Source: Geomesophilobacter sediminis (GTDB lineage Bacteria; Desulfobacterota; Desulfuromonadia; Geobacterales; Geobacteraceae). Taken from it: a DNA stretch of 64,000 bases. Location: contig NZ_JAEMHM010000011.1 of NCBI RefSeq assembly GCF_016458275.1, positions 146,624-210,623 on the forward strand, in the 5' to 3' direction. Numbering within the stretch: the stretch's first letter is position 1; each line of letters starts with the position of its first letter. The notes beneath the pieces are model-generated. The model made no database searches, had not been told where the DNA came from, and saw nothing but the letters and a program-made list of their open reading frames with translations. The position numbers and the translations under genes are program-made. Positions 19,080 to 28,400 of this stretch are shown here, in pieces.

Positions 19080-19112
19080 ATGAAAAAATTTCTTGGTCCC
19101 GATACTCATTGA
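19080..19112 (+). CDS. Possible leader peptide MKKFLGPDTH
   Basis: A ten-codon frame (ATG to TGA) in the leader of the Fe-S gene, with GGGGA directly upstream of the ATG, ending 27 bases before the next start. No hairpin-dependent attenuation structure was recognised. It may be chance. Confidence 0.3.
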   Translation: MKKFLGPDTH

Positions 19113-19139
19113 AATCCCTGCTGGATCGGAGAGAGTGAA

Positions 19140-20444
19140 ATGCCACATCCATCGACCCGAAGCAACTACACGAGCCTCATCGAGCGTCTGAACCGGTTCC
19201 CGCAAGGCGCCCCCCCGTCGGAACTCCTCTACAAGATCCTCGCCTTGATGGTCAACGAGCATGAAGCGGGGCTGCTGGGCCAGTTGCCGGTGCTTCCCTT
19301 TACCGCCGCCAAAGCCTCGCATATCTGGGGGATGCGGGAGGTCGAGGCGGCTCGGATTCTGGAGGGATTTGCCGACCGCGCGCTGCTTCTGGATGTGCTG
19401 CAGCACGACGAAAAGCTCTACGTGCTGCCGCCGCCGATGCGTGGCTTCTTCGAGTTCTCGATGATGCGCAGCCGCAGCGACATCGACCAGGAGTCGCTGA
19501 GCGAGCTCCTTTTCCAGTATCTCAACCTGGAAGGGGCGTTCATCAAGGAGCTTCACACCGGAGAGACCAAGCTCGGGCGGATCTTCGTGGGGGAGGGAGA
19601 AATTCCGACTGCACACGTCACCCAGGTCTACGACTACGAGCGGGCCAGCGAGGTGGTGAAAAACGCGTGGCGGATCGGCATCAGCACCTGCTACTGCCGC
19701 CATAAGATGAAACAGCTGAACCGGGCCTGCTCCGCGGACCTGGAAATGTGCATGACCTTCGACCATGCCGCGGACTCCCTCATCCGTCATGGCCACGCCC
19801 GCGAAATCGACAGCGTCGAATGCCTGGACCTGCTGCAAAAAGCGCGCGAGCAGAACCTGATCCAGTTCGGGGAAAACGTGCGCGAAGGGGTGAGTTTCAT
19901 CTGCAACTGCTGCTCCTGCTGCTGCGAATCGCTCATCGCGGCGCGCAAACTCGGAGAAGTTTCCCCGATCCACTCGACGAACTTCTTTCCCCAACTGCAG
20001 CAGCAATACTGCAACGGCTGCGGCAGGTGCGTCGACGCCTGCCCGGTCGAAGCGCTGCACCTGATCTCGGCCAACGAGCCGCTGCGCCAGGGGAAGAGAA
20101 AGTGCGTGATCGACGTGAAGCGCTGTATCGGGTGCGGGGTCTGCGTCAGGGTTTGCCAGTGCGGCGCCCTGAGCCTCGTGCCCAAACCGGAACGGGTGCC
20201 GACGCCGGTCGACACCGCACACCGGATCGTTTTGATGGCCATCGAGAGGGATAAGCTGCAGCACCTGATCTGGGACAACAACGCCCGCACCAGCCATCGG
20301 ATCATCTCACTGCTCATGGGGCTGATCCTCAAGCTTTCCCCGGTCAAACAATCCCTGGTTAAGAAGCAGCTCGGGTCCCGTTACCTGGACCTGATGATCA
20401 AGCGTCGGCGGGAACGGCTGAAGCGGGAGATCCAGTGGCTCTGA
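19140..20444 (+). CDS. Winged-helix plus 4Fe-4S ferredoxin-domain protein
   Basis: Cytoplasmic protein of 434 residues, function not known. The N-terminal 110 residues look like a winged helix-turn-helix (TAAKASHIWGMREVEAARIL then FADRALLLDV). The middle has cysteine clusters STCYCRHKM (C184, C186) and CNCCSCCCE (starting C255). Two ferredoxin motifs follow, CNGCGRCVDACP from C291 and CIGCGVCVRVCQCG from C329; the second has CQ in place of CP. The tail is basic. Such proteins occur in anaerobic delta-proteobacteria and may be redox sensors or electron-transfer adaptors (inference). The start is the ATG after GGAGAG. Monocistronic, divergent from the phosphoesterase gene. Confidence 0.8.
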   Translation: MPHPSTRSNYTSLIERLNRFPQGAPPSELLYKILALMVNEHEAGLLGQLPVLPFTAAKASHIWGMREVEAARILEGFADRALLLDVLQHDEKLYVLPPPMRGFFEFSMMRSRSDIDQESLSELLFQYLNLEGAFIKELHTGETKLGRIFVGEGEIPTAHVTQVYDYERASEVVKNAWRIGISTCYCRHKMKQLNRACSADLEMCMTFDHAADSLIRHGHAREIDSVECLDLLQKAREQNLIQFGENVREGVSFICNCCSCCCESLIAARKLGEVSPIHSTNFFPQLQQQYCNGCGRCVDACPVEALHLISANEPLRQGKRKCVIDVKRCIGCGVCVRVCQCGALSLVPKPERVPTPVDTAHRIVLMAIERDKLQHLIWDNNARTSHRIISLLMGLILKLSPVKQSLVKKQLGSRYLDLMIKRRRERLKREIQWL

Positions 20445-20446
20445 GT

Positions 20447-20558
20447 TCAATGAACAATGGTCAATGATCCATGGACAATAATTTTTTCCAGCACTGGCTA
20501 AACACCGCACGTATCTGATCGGTTTTCCGATCATTGTTCATCGTTCATTGATCATTGC
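20447..20558. repeat. Long imperfect inverted repeat of CAATGATC/GATCATTG words
   Basis: Left part 20447-20470 (words CAATGAACAATGG and TCAATGATCC) faces right part 20530-20558 (words GATCATTGTTCATCG and TCATTGATCATTG). A small perfect hairpin TGATCGG-TTTT-CCGATCA lies at 20516-20533. It follows the Fe-S gene stop and could end its transcript, but no T-run is present. Confidence 0.6.
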
Positions 20559-20562
20559 CCCG

Positions 20563-20591
20563 TTGACACACGAGCCCCGGACGGGTTAAAG
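20563..20591 (+). promoter_or_regulatory. Probable promoter of the lipoprotein gene at 20783
   Basis: TTGACA (20563-20568), 17-base spacer, TTAAAG (20586-20591). It leaves a leader of about 185 bases with no recognised riboswitch. Confidence 0.5.
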
Positions 20592-20782
20592 TACCCCCAG
20601 CCTTCCCCTCGAACGCAGGAACTCGCCTCACCTCTTGGCGTGAGTGTCGGATCAACTTCAGCGCCAGTTCCCACTCGACATAAAGGCTTGAACAGGAAAA
20701 ATCCCTCGGTCTTTCCCGGCGGCGGCTCGGCCGCGCCGGTGCTACGACCGCGACACTACACTTCGGCATAAGGAGTAACTTC

Positions 20783-21952
20783 GTGAACCTCCGCTTTACC
20801 TCCGGGACCTTCCGGCTCCCGCTTTCGCTGCTCGCCCTGCTCGTCCCCCTGTCTCTTGCGGCCTGCAAGGACAAGAACTCGAACGCCCAGCAGGCTGTGC
20901 CGGCACCGGTCGCAACGAAGGTTGCCGCTACCACCGCCGTGACCGCGGCAGTACAGCCGCAGCGCTCCAGCGCCGCAACCTTCGACAAGAACAGCAGCGC
21001 CTCCCGCCCCGCTCCCGGCGAAAAAGACGCGGGAGCCAAGGGCAAAGGCAAAGGCAAGGACGCCGCGGCAGCTCCGGCCGGCCCTAAGGTGAAGTACCAG
21101 GCCGGGGAAGATCCGGAATTCGCCGCGAAGAAAGGGTGGCCGGTAAAAGGTCCGCAGACCCTGCCCGGTTCGATCCTCCCGCAGAAACGTATCGTCGCCT
21201 ACTATGGCAACCCGCTCTCCAAGCGGATGGGCGCTCTCGGGGAATATCCGAAGGACGAGATGCTGCGCCGCCTCAAGCGTGAGGCTTCCCGCTGGGAAGC
21301 TGCCGATCCGGCGCACCCGGTTCAGCCGGCGCTGCACCTGATCGCGGTCGTGGCCCAGGGCGAGCCGGGCAAGGCCGGACTCTACCGCATGGTGATGCCG
21401 GACAAGATCATCAACGATGTGTACGGGTGGGCCAAGGAAGCGCACGCCATCATGTTCATCGACATCCAGACCGGGCATGACAACATCCGGAAGATCCTCC
21501 CCCGCTTCGAGTGGATCCTGAAAAACCCGGACGTGCACCTGGCCATCGACCCGGAGTTCAACCTGATCAAGAGCGGCAAGCGCCCGGGGAGCAAGATCGG
21601 CACCTATGACGCCGCGGACATCAACTACGCCTCGTCCTACCTGCGCGACCTGGTAAAGAAATACAACATCCCGCCGAAGGTCATGATCGTGCACCGGTTC
21701 ACCCGGAACATGGTCACCAACGCGAAGCAGATCCACCTCCAGCCGGAAGTCCAGATGCTCATGAACATGGACGGCTGGGGCGCCCCCTGGCTCAAGCGCG
21801 ATTCCTACAAGGACTACATCGTGAGCGAGCCGGTCCAGTACACCGGGTTCAAGCTCTTCTACCACAACGACACCAAGAAAGGGGACGCGCTGCTCACGCC
21901 GCAGGAAGTCCTGAAGCTGAACCCGAAGCCGATCTACATCCAGTACCAGTAA
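20783..21952 (+). CDS. Lipoprotein of unknown function, TIM-barrel-like
   Basis: Starts with GTG preceded by AAGGAG seven bases upstream. The signal peptide ends in a lipobox (LSLAAC, C28), followed by a low-complexity Ala/Lys/Gly linker (about 30-105). A conserved-looking domain follows (about 115-389): RIVAYYGNPLSKRMGALGEY, HLIAVVAQGEPG, AIMFIDIQTGHDNI, HLAIDPEFNL and VMIVHRFTRNM. The alternation of beta strands carrying acidic or His residues (DIQTG, DPEF, HRFT) suggests a TIM barrel like glycoside hydrolase folds, but no family was recognised and catalytic residues are not established. It ends at a strong terminator and is apparently monocistronic. Confidence 0.75.
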   Translation: MNLRFTSGTFRLPLSLLALLVPLSLAACKDKNSNAQQAVPAPVATKVAATTAVTAAVQPQRSSAATFDKNSSASRPAPGEKDAGAKGKGKGKDAAAAPAGPKVKYQAGEDPEFAAKKGWPVKGPQTLPGSILPQKRIVAYYGNPLSKRMGALGEYPKDEMLRRLKREASRWEAADPAHPVQPALHLIAVVAQGEPGKAGLYRMVMPDKIINDVYGWAKEAHAIMFIDIQTGHDNIRKILPRFEWILKNPDVHLAIDPEFNLIKSGKRPGSKIGTYDAADINYASSYLRDLVKKYNIPPKVMIVHRFTRNMVTNAKQIHLQPEVQMLMNMDGWGAPWLKRDSYKDYIVSEPVQYTGFKLFYHNDTKKGDALLTPQEVLKLNPKPIYIQYQ

Positions 21953-21978
21953 CGCCGGAACCAAGGCGGGCAAAGAAG

Positions 21979-22024
21979 AGCAAAGGGCCGGGGGAGACAT
22001 CTCCTCCGGCCCTTTGCTTTTTCC
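21979..22024 (+). terminator. Rho-independent terminator
   Basis: Stem AGCAAAGGGCCGG(GGGAG) pairing with (CTCCT)CCGGCCCTTTGCT, followed by TTTTT. It closes the lipoprotein gene. Confidence 0.9.
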
Positions 22025-22053
22025 CCTGCCATTTCCCCCTTCATCGTCGAACT

Positions 22054-22077
22054 ACGGGCGCAGCATGCTGCGCCCGT
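22054..22077. repeat. GGGCGCAGCATGCTGCGCCC palindrome, perfect copy
   Basis: A perfect palindrome, extended to ACGGGCG...CGCCCGT. The same 20-base core is at 23602-23621 and an imperfect one at 14257-14279. Confidence 0.85.
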
Positions 22078-22190
22078 GCGGATGTCGCGCCGGGTCGTGT
22101 AGGAGCGGCATTGCTGCCGCGATCAGCGGAGGTTGATCGCGAAGGGACTGTTGCTCCTGGTATAGCGACGGGAGCACGTTTTCCCTCCGG

Positions 22191-22271
22191 TGGGAGCGCC
22201 ACTCCTGGCGCGAACCGCCGCAGGCGGCATTCACATGTTTCGGTTGATCGCCCCTGGAAAGGCGCTCCCAC
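22191..22271. repeat. Imperfect inverted repeat, GGGAGCGCC..CTGGCGCGAA family
   Basis: TGGGAGCGCCACTCCTGGCG on the left and CCCCTGG..AGGCGCTCCCA on the right, with a longer GC-rich loop than the copy at 16297-16356. The rest of 22025-22436 has no gene; it also contains GGTTGATCGC words and ends in the RBS of the next gene. Confidence 0.7.
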
Positions 22272-22436
22272 AGGGTTGGCAGCCAGTTGCCGATTCCACC
22301 TGGCAGGTCATTCCAGCGGCGCCCCCTTTTCCCGACCCAATTCTCCTCCGGTTGCAAAACCAAAGGGCAGCGGAAATACTTGGAGCTTGTTTTCGCGCTC
22401 CCCCCTCCCACCGCAGCGTCAATCAAGGAGGCTACC

Positions 22437-23564
22437 ATGACAAGCCCGGACCCGACGTCCTGCCGCCACCCGCTCCGCCTTTTGCTGCTGGTCCCGCTGC
22501 TCCTGCTCGCCCTCGTCAGCGCCTGTTCGGCGGCGGAAATCCAGCTGGACAAGATCCGGCTCCCGCCGGGATTCCACATCGAGCTCTTTGCCGGCGATGT
22601 CCCTGGTGCCCGATCCCTCGCCCTGGGGGCGAAGGGGACCGTCTTCGTCGGATCACGCGAGGAGGGGAAGGTTTACGCCCTGATCCCCCGGGCAGGGCAG
22701 CGTCCCAAAGTGCGGGTTATCGCCCATGGGTTGATCATGCCCAATGGGGTCGCCTTCCGGGACGGATCGCTCTACGTCGCCGAAATCAGCCGGGTCATCC
22801 GCTACGATCAGATCGAGGACCGGCTCACCCATCCCCCCAGGCCGGTGGTGGTGAACGACACCTTCCCCCACGAACGGCATCACGGCTGGAAGTTCATCCG
22901 CTTCGGTCCGGACGGAACGCTCTACGTCCCGGTCGGGGCCCCGTGCAACGTCTGCGAAAAAAAGGACCCGCGCTTTGCGAGCATCATGCGCATGAACCCC
23001 GACGGGAAGAACCTGGAAATTTTCGCGCGCGGGGTCCGCAACACCGTGGGGTTCGACTGGCACCCCGAAACCCGGGAGCTCTGGTTCACCGACAACGGGC
23101 GCGACCTCATGGGAGACAACATCCCTCCGGACGAGCTGAACCGGGCACCGCGCCCGGGGCTCCATTTCGGCTTCCCCTACTGGCACGGGAAGGGGATCAA
23201 GGATCCGGAGTTCGGGGACAAGATGGCCAAGAACCGTTTCGTCCCACCGGAGCTGGAACTCCCCGCGCACGTCGCAGCGCTGGGGATGCGCTTTTATACC
23301 GGCACGATGTTCCCGGCGGAGTACCGGAACCAGATCCTCATTGCCGAGCACGGCTCCTGGAACCGCACCACCCCGATCGGCTACCGCCTCACGCTGGTCA
23401 CGCTGCAGAAGGGGCACCCGGCGTATTACCAGCCCTTTGCGGAGGGATGGCTGCAGCACGGCGAGGCGTGGGGGAGGCCGGTCGACCTCCAACAGATGCC
23501 GGACGGAAGCCTGCTGGTCTCCGACGACCGTGCCGGGGCCGTCTACCGGATCACCTACCAGTAG
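22437..23564 (+). CDS. PQQ-dependent sugar/L-sorbosone dehydrogenase-like lipoprotein
   Basis: Exported beta-propeller protein of 375 residues in the soluble glucose/sorbosone dehydrogenase family. These oxidise sugars in the periplasm with PQQ, but many members are uncharacterised. Signal peptide with lipobox LVSAC. Family segments: LPPGFHIELFAGDVPGARSL, GTVFVGSREEGKVYAL, GLIMPNGVAFRDGSLYVAEI, HHGWKFIRFGPDGTLYVPVG, FARGVRNTVGFDWHP, LWFTDNGRDLMGDNIP and FGFPYWHG, plus IAEHGSWNR near the end. The open frame extends upstream to 22287, but AAGGAGG lies five bases before the ATG at 22437. Whether PQQ is bound is not shown. Confidence 0.85.
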   Translation: MTSPDPTSCRHPLRLLLLVPLLLLALVSACSAAEIQLDKIRLPPGFHIELFAGDVPGARSLALGAKGTVFVGSREEGKVYALIPRAGQRPKVRVIAHGLIMPNGVAFRDGSLYVAEISRVIRYDQIEDRLTHPPRPVVVNDTFPHERHHGWKFIRFGPDGTLYVPVGAPCNVCEKKDPRFASIMRMNPDGKNLEIFARGVRNTVGFDWHPETRELWFTDNGRDLMGDNIPPDELNRAPRPGLHFGFPYWHGKGIKDPEFGDKMAKNRFVPPELELPAHVAALGMRFYTGTMFPAEYRNQILIAEHGSWNRTTPIGYRLTLVTLQKGHPAYYQPFAEGWLQHGEAWGRPVDLQQMPDGSLLVSDDRAGAVYRITYQ

Positions 23565-23601
23565 GCCGGAGTTCGGGGGACGACTAACCAGGAAAATGCA
23601 G

Positions 23602-23630
23602 GGGCGCAGCATGCTGCGCCCTTTTATTGT
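23602..23630 (+). terminator. GGGCGCAGCATGCTGCGCCC palindrome acting as terminator
   Basis: The perfect 20-base palindrome, here followed directly by CTTTTATT-like sequence (TTTTATT), lies 38 bases after the stop at 23564. This copy has a T-run; those at 22054 and 14257 do not. Confidence 0.7.
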
Positions 23631-24143
23631 CCGCGCATCGACGCTCCGCACCATTTCCGCCCGCCAGATCCCGCCTTTTTCTCCCCCCCCTTTACCGACC
23701 TTTACGCTCCCTTACAAAGATTTGCTCCGAACTACCGTCTGTCGTCCAACCGGACACGGAACATTTTTTTCTTTCATTCAGAACTTTTACGTAGATCCCC
23801 CGGCCATACCCCGCAAAATTTTTTGCACCCTTCACCAGGCCCGCTCCGTCGCTCCCCTTCCCTAAACACTCATTGGTTTTGGCCACTTACAAAGACAAAA
23901 TCCGGCTGGCACAGAATCTGATATTGCGAAAATGCGACACAGCGAAAGTGGAAGTCTGTCTTAGCGATTTTTATGACATGAAATGCGGGTTCCCCCTCAG
24001 GCTTTCCTCTACTGCAGAACGTCCTTTGAGAGTCGACCACGACGGCTTTCCCAACGAAAGCCCCAGATTAAACAATATCAATACAATCTTCCAATCCCGA
24101 ACCGGCAGATTCACTGCCGGCACTCTACCTAAAGGAGCTGAAC
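23631..24143. other. Gene-poor region upstream of the FKBP gene
   Basis: About 510 bases of lower GC content. A plus-strand frame from 23873 and a minus-strand frame at 23692-23886 are open but show no recognisable protein features and no good RBS. A small hairpin GGCTTTC-ccaac-GAAAGCC lies at about 24042-24063. It probably carries the promoter of the 24144 gene, but no convincing site was identified. Confidence 0.4.
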
Positions 24144-24809
24144 ATGTTTCGATCCGCAGTAGCCATGTTGATCCTTGCCTTTGCCATCCCCGCCTTTGCC
24201 GCCGATCCCCCGAAAACTGAGGAACAGAAAACGCTGTACGCGATCGGCCAGATCATCGCGCAGCAGCTGTCCGTATTCTCCCTTTCCCCCGCCGAGCTGG
24301 AAATGGTCAAGCAGGGGCTGGCCGACGGGACCGGCGGCAAGAAGGCGTTCGACATCAGCGCCTACAGCGCGAAGGTCCAGGACCTGGCCCGGCTCCGCCG
24401 CAAGGCGCAGGGCGAAAAGCTCGCGGCGGCAAACCAGAAGTTTCTGGAAACGGCGAGCCGGGAAAAGGGGGCGGTGAAGTCCGACTCCGGCCTGGTCTTC
24501 GTTTCGCTTTCCGAAGGCAACGGCAAGAGCCCGGCCGCCGAGGACACGGTCAAGGTGAACTACCGCGGCACGCTGGCCGACGGCACCGAGTTCGACAGCT
24601 CCTACAAGCGGGGCAAGCCCCTCGAATTCCCCCTCCAAGGGGTCATCAAGTGCTGGACCGAGGGGCTGCAGAAGATGAAGGAAGGGGGCAAGGCGCGTCT
24701 TTTCTGTCCGTCCAGCATCGCTTACGGCGAAAAAGGCGCCGGGGAGCTCATCCTCCCCGGGGCGGCACTCGCCTTCGAGGTGGAACTGCTCGAGGTGAAA
24801 AAACCGTAA
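24144..24809 (+). CDS. Periplasmic FKBP-type peptidyl-prolyl isomerase
   Basis: Folding catalyst of the FkpA/Mip type. Signal peptide (MFRSAVAMLILAFAIPAFA), N-terminal helical dimerisation region (about 25-115, with YAIGQIIAQQLSVFSLS), and a C-terminal FKBP domain (about 118-221): VKVNYRGTLADGTEFDSSYK, FPLQGVIKCWTEGLQKM, RLFCPSSIAYGEKGAGELI and LAFEVELLEV. The aromatic and Asp residues lining the FKBP pocket (Y, D of FDSSY, W of CWTEG) are present. AAAGGAG lies seven bases before the ATG. It is the first gene of a run of exported-protein genes and may assist folding of the Pro-rich proteins downstream (inference). Confidence 0.92.
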   Translation: MFRSAVAMLILAFAIPAFAADPPKTEEQKTLYAIGQIIAQQLSVFSLSPAELEMVKQGLADGTGGKKAFDISAYSAKVQDLARLRRKAQGEKLAAANQKFLETASREKGAVKSDSGLVFVSLSEGNGKSPAAEDTVKVNYRGTLADGTEFDSSYKRGKPLEFPLQGVIKCWTEGLQKMKEGGKARLFCPSSIAYGEKGAGELILPGAALAFEVELLEVKKP

Positions 24810-24833
24810 AGGAAGCACCGGGAGGGCGATGCC

Positions 24834-25121
24834 ATGAAAAAGCTCATTCTGATCGTGATCGTGCTGCTGCCGGGTTTGGTGGGAGCGGCCAGCGACTGCC
24901 GGGTGGTCGATTTCCAGGACCACTACGAGGCGGTCTGTGATGGAGAAGCGGCGAGCACTCCGGCGCCTCAACCGGCGACGGTGACCGCGGCACCGGTTCC
25001 GGAACTGCCGCCTCCCCCGCCGGTACAGGCATCGACGCCCTCCTTTCCGGAAACCGAAAGAGTAACGGTGCAAACCAGCCGTTCTGCCGGCTCGTACCGG
25101 CAAAGAAAGACGTCCCACTAA
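24834..25121 (+). CDS. Small proline-rich exported protein
   Basis: 95 residues, not recognised. Signal peptide MKKLILIVIVLLPGLVGAAS, two Cys (DCRVVDF and EAVCDG) that could form a disulfide, then a Pro/Ala/Thr-rich tail (about 45-80) and a basic end (SYRQRKTSH). GGGAGG lies about six bases upstream of the ATG. It lies 24 bases after the FKBP gene and 41 before the next, so probably in one operon. Confidence 0.65.
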   Translation: MKKLILIVIVLLPGLVGAASDCRVVDFQDHYEAVCDGEAASTPAPQPATVTAAPVPELPPPPPVQASTPSFPETERVTVQTSRSAGSYRQRKTSH

Positions 25122-25162
25122 CCCGCAGCACCGAATCAACAAGCAACAGGAGGGGAGCAACC

Positions 25163-25459
25163 ATGAACAGACCGACGTTGTTGTATGCAGGTCGAACCGT
25201 GGCGGCGGCAGCGCTTTTGGCGTTGCTGGCTCTGACCGCGGACCTGGCCCGCGCCGCCAATGGCGCGCCACCCACGGCACAGCCACCGGATCCGGGGCAG
25301 CCACTCAAATGTGACGGCTCCGCCCGCGGCGGTGACGGCCAAGGGCAGATGCGAGGCACGTCCAACTGCGACCGCAAGGCCGCGGCGGCCCGCACCGCGG
25401 CACGGAAGCTGGAGGCAATGAAGAAGGCCGGTTTGGCCCAGCAAGGAGGGAAACCATGA
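25163..25459 (+). CDS. Small exported protein upstream of the multicopper oxidase
   Basis: 98 residues, not recognised. Signal peptide (AAAALLALLALTADLARAAN) followed by a Pro/Gly-rich segment with two Cys (KCDGS, NCDRK) and an Ala/Lys/Arg helix. AGGAGGGGAG lies upstream of the ATG. Its stop overlaps the start of the multicopper oxidase by four bases (ATGA), so the two are translationally coupled. It may be a secretion partner or a regulator of the oxidase (inference). Confidence 0.7.
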   Translation: MNRPTLLYAGRTVAAAALLALLALTADLARAANGAPPTAQPPDPGQPLKCDGSARGGDGQGQMRGTSNCDRKAAAARTAARKLEAMKKAGLAQQGGKP

Positions 25460-28400
25460 ACGAGCGTTTCCGTACCCTATGGGGAGGGCTGCTGACTGCC
25501 GTCGCGCTCCTTCTGGGAGCCGGCGGGGGCGCGCTTGCCTATACGCCCCCCGCGACCTCGGTGCCGATCTGCACCACCCCCAATCCGGTCCCCGGGACCT
25601 GCACCGACCTCTTCGGTTTCCCGAACTACGCCAACAGTCCGCTTCCGTCCGGGACCATCACCTCGATCGTGGTCACCGGCGGCGGGAGCGGCTACACCGC
25701 GGCACCGGCCGTCACCATCACCGACCCCGACCCGGCCTGCGCGGCGACGGCAACGGCGACCCTGACCGGGACCTCGGTGACCGCCATCGCCCTCGCGGGG
25801 GGCGGGACCAGTTGCAAGGCCCCGGTGGTAACCATCGCCCCGCCGACCACCGGAACCGCCGCCACCGCAACCGCGACCATCGGCGCCCCCTTCGTCGCCG
25901 GTACCGGTATCCGCAAGTTCGTGGACCAGCTCCCTGGACTCTGCCCGGTCTCCGGCCAGACGCCGGGCACCAAGCAGTGCATCCCGCTCGCGCAGCCGGA
26001 CACCACCACCTTCCCCGGCAGCGACTACTACAGCATTTCGCTCAGCGACTACACCCAGAAGATGCATACCGACCTCCCGGCCACCAAACTTCGGGGCTAC
26101 CAGCAGGTCGATGCCAACGGCAACCCCATCACCCTCACCGGCGCGGCGGGGCCGCACCAGTACCTCGGCCCGTTCATCCTGGCGACCAAGAACCGCCCGG
26201 TACGGGTGAAGTTCACCAACAACCTCGGCGTCGGCAACGCCGGCGACCTCTTTCTCCCGGTCGACACCACCTACATGGGGGCGGGGATGGGCCCGGACGG
26301 GACCTACTACACCCAAAACCGCGCCACGCTTCACCTCCACGGCGGCAAGTCCCCCTGGATCAGCGACGGTACCCCGCACCAGTGGACCACCCCGGTGGGG
26401 GAAAACACGACCTCGCTCCTCAAGGGTTTGAGCTTCCAGAACGTACCGGACATGGTAGGTCCGGGGAGCAAGATCGGCATGGCCAACCCGACCCCGGGGG
26501 ACGGCCAGGAGACCTTCTACTGGACCAACCAGCAAAGCGGCCGGCTCATGTTCTACCACGACCACGCCTACGGCCTGACCCGACTCAACGTCTACGCGGG
26601 TGAAGCGGCGGGATACCTGATCGTCGACCCGGCCGAGGAGGGCGCCCTCGCCGCGGCGACCGTTCCGGGCACCGTCGTCACCGATCCCACCACCGGCGCG
26701 ATCGTGAGCCAGGACCTCGCGCACCTGATCCCGCTGGTGATCCAGGACAAGACCTTCGTTCCTTCGGCCGGCGAACTCGCCGCCGAGGACCCGACCTGGA
26801 ACAGCACCCTCTACGGCGGCATGGGCAACCTCTGGTTCCCGCACGTCTACACCCCCAACCAGAACCCGGCCGACCCGGCGGGGGTCAACGGCTTTGGCCG
26901 CTGGGACTACGGCGCCTGGTTCTGGCCGAACCAGACCAGCCTCACCGCCGCCAACCCGCCCTCGGCGGTCACCGTTCCCTGCACCTCGAGCGCCTTTCCG
27001 GGACAGACCATCGAGTGCCCGATCATTCCGAACCCGTCGGGGACCCCGGAAGCATTCATGGATACGCCGCTGGTCAACGGCACCGCCTATCCGGTGCTCC
27101 ACGTCGCGCCGGCCGCCTACCGCTTCCGCATCCTGAACGCAGGCAACGACCGGGCCCAGAACCTCCAGCTCTACTATGCCGCCACACCGCCGGCACCGGG
27201 AGCCGCCGCCGGAACCGTCTGCGTCGGGGCCGCCGCCACCTCCGCAAGCTGCACCGAGGTGAACATGGTCCCCTCCAATCCGCCGATCGCGACCTCCACC
27301 CTGCAGCCGTGCGCGCAGACCATCCCGATCTCCAATCCGGCCCTGGGCATCGGCCTCGCCACCGGCCTGCTTGACGCCGCCGGCAACCCCCTCAACGGCA
27401 CCGGTCTTCCGGCCGCCTGCTGGCCTTCCACCTGGCCCACCGACGGCCGCGACGGCGGCGTCCCCGACCCGACCACTGCGGGTCCGGCCATGGTCCAGAT
27501 CGGCACCGAGGCGGGGCTGCTCCCGGCCCCGGTGGTGATCCCGTCCACCCCGATCGGCTACGAATACATGCGGCGCAGCATCACCGTGCTCAACGTTTCC
27601 ACCCACGGGCTCTTCCTCGGTCCGGCCGAGCGTGCCGACGTCGTCGTCGACTTCTCCTCGGTTCCCGCGGGCTCCACCCTGATCATGTACAACGACTCAC
27701 CCGCTCCGGTGCCGGGCTTCGACGCCCGCCTCGACTACTACACCAACGACCTGGACCAAAGTGCCAGCGGCGGCGCCCCGAAGACCCAGCCCGGTTACGG
27801 GCCTAATACCCGCACCATCATGCAGATCGTCGTCGACCAGACGGCGCCCAACACCGTGCCGTTCAGCGTTCCCACCCTGCAGGCCGCCTTTGCCTCCACC
27901 GCGACCACCCAGGGCCTCTACGCCAAGAGCCAGGAGCCCCCGATCGTTCCGGAGGCCGCCTTGAACAGCGCCTTCAACAGCACCTACACCAGCACCTACT
28001 CCCGCATCTACGACACCCAGCTCGGCTATACGCCGACCGGCAACGGGCTCGGGACGATCGCGGTACAAAACGGCGGCTCCGGCTACACCACCCCGCCGGC
28101 GGTCACCATCACCGGCACCTCCACCACCCCGGCCACCGCCACCGCCACCATCACCAACGTCGTCGACACCCTCACCCTGACCGGCGGGGGGGTCACCGGC
28201 GTCACGGTCACTACCCAAGGTTCCGGCTACACCGCGGCTCCGACCGTCAGTTTCACCGGCGGTGGCGGCGGGACCGGTGCTGCGGCAACGGCGAACATGG
28301 TCTCCGGCCTGAGCCTCACCCTGACCAACGGCGGCACCGGCTACACGACCGCACCGACCGTCACCATCACCGGCGGCGGCGGAAGCGGCGCCACGGCGAC

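Noticed and set aside
23915..23940. Possible sigma54 promoter (TGGCAC ... TTGC)
   Set aside because: The spacing between the GG and GC elements is 16 bases rather than the required 10.
23873..24220. 115-codon plus-strand frame before the FKBP gene
   Set aside because: No RBS or protein-like pattern, and it overlaps the start of the FKBP gene in another frame.
24129..25304. A 391-codon open frame antisense to the FKBP gene and its neighbours
   Set aside because: It crosses three well-supported plus-strand genes with good ribosome-binding sites.
25477..27606. A 709-codon open frame antisense to the multicopper oxidase, and a 672-codon one at 29917-31935
   Set aside because: Gly/Arg/Asp-rich shadows of the GC-rich repeat gene; no signal peptide, domain or RBS.
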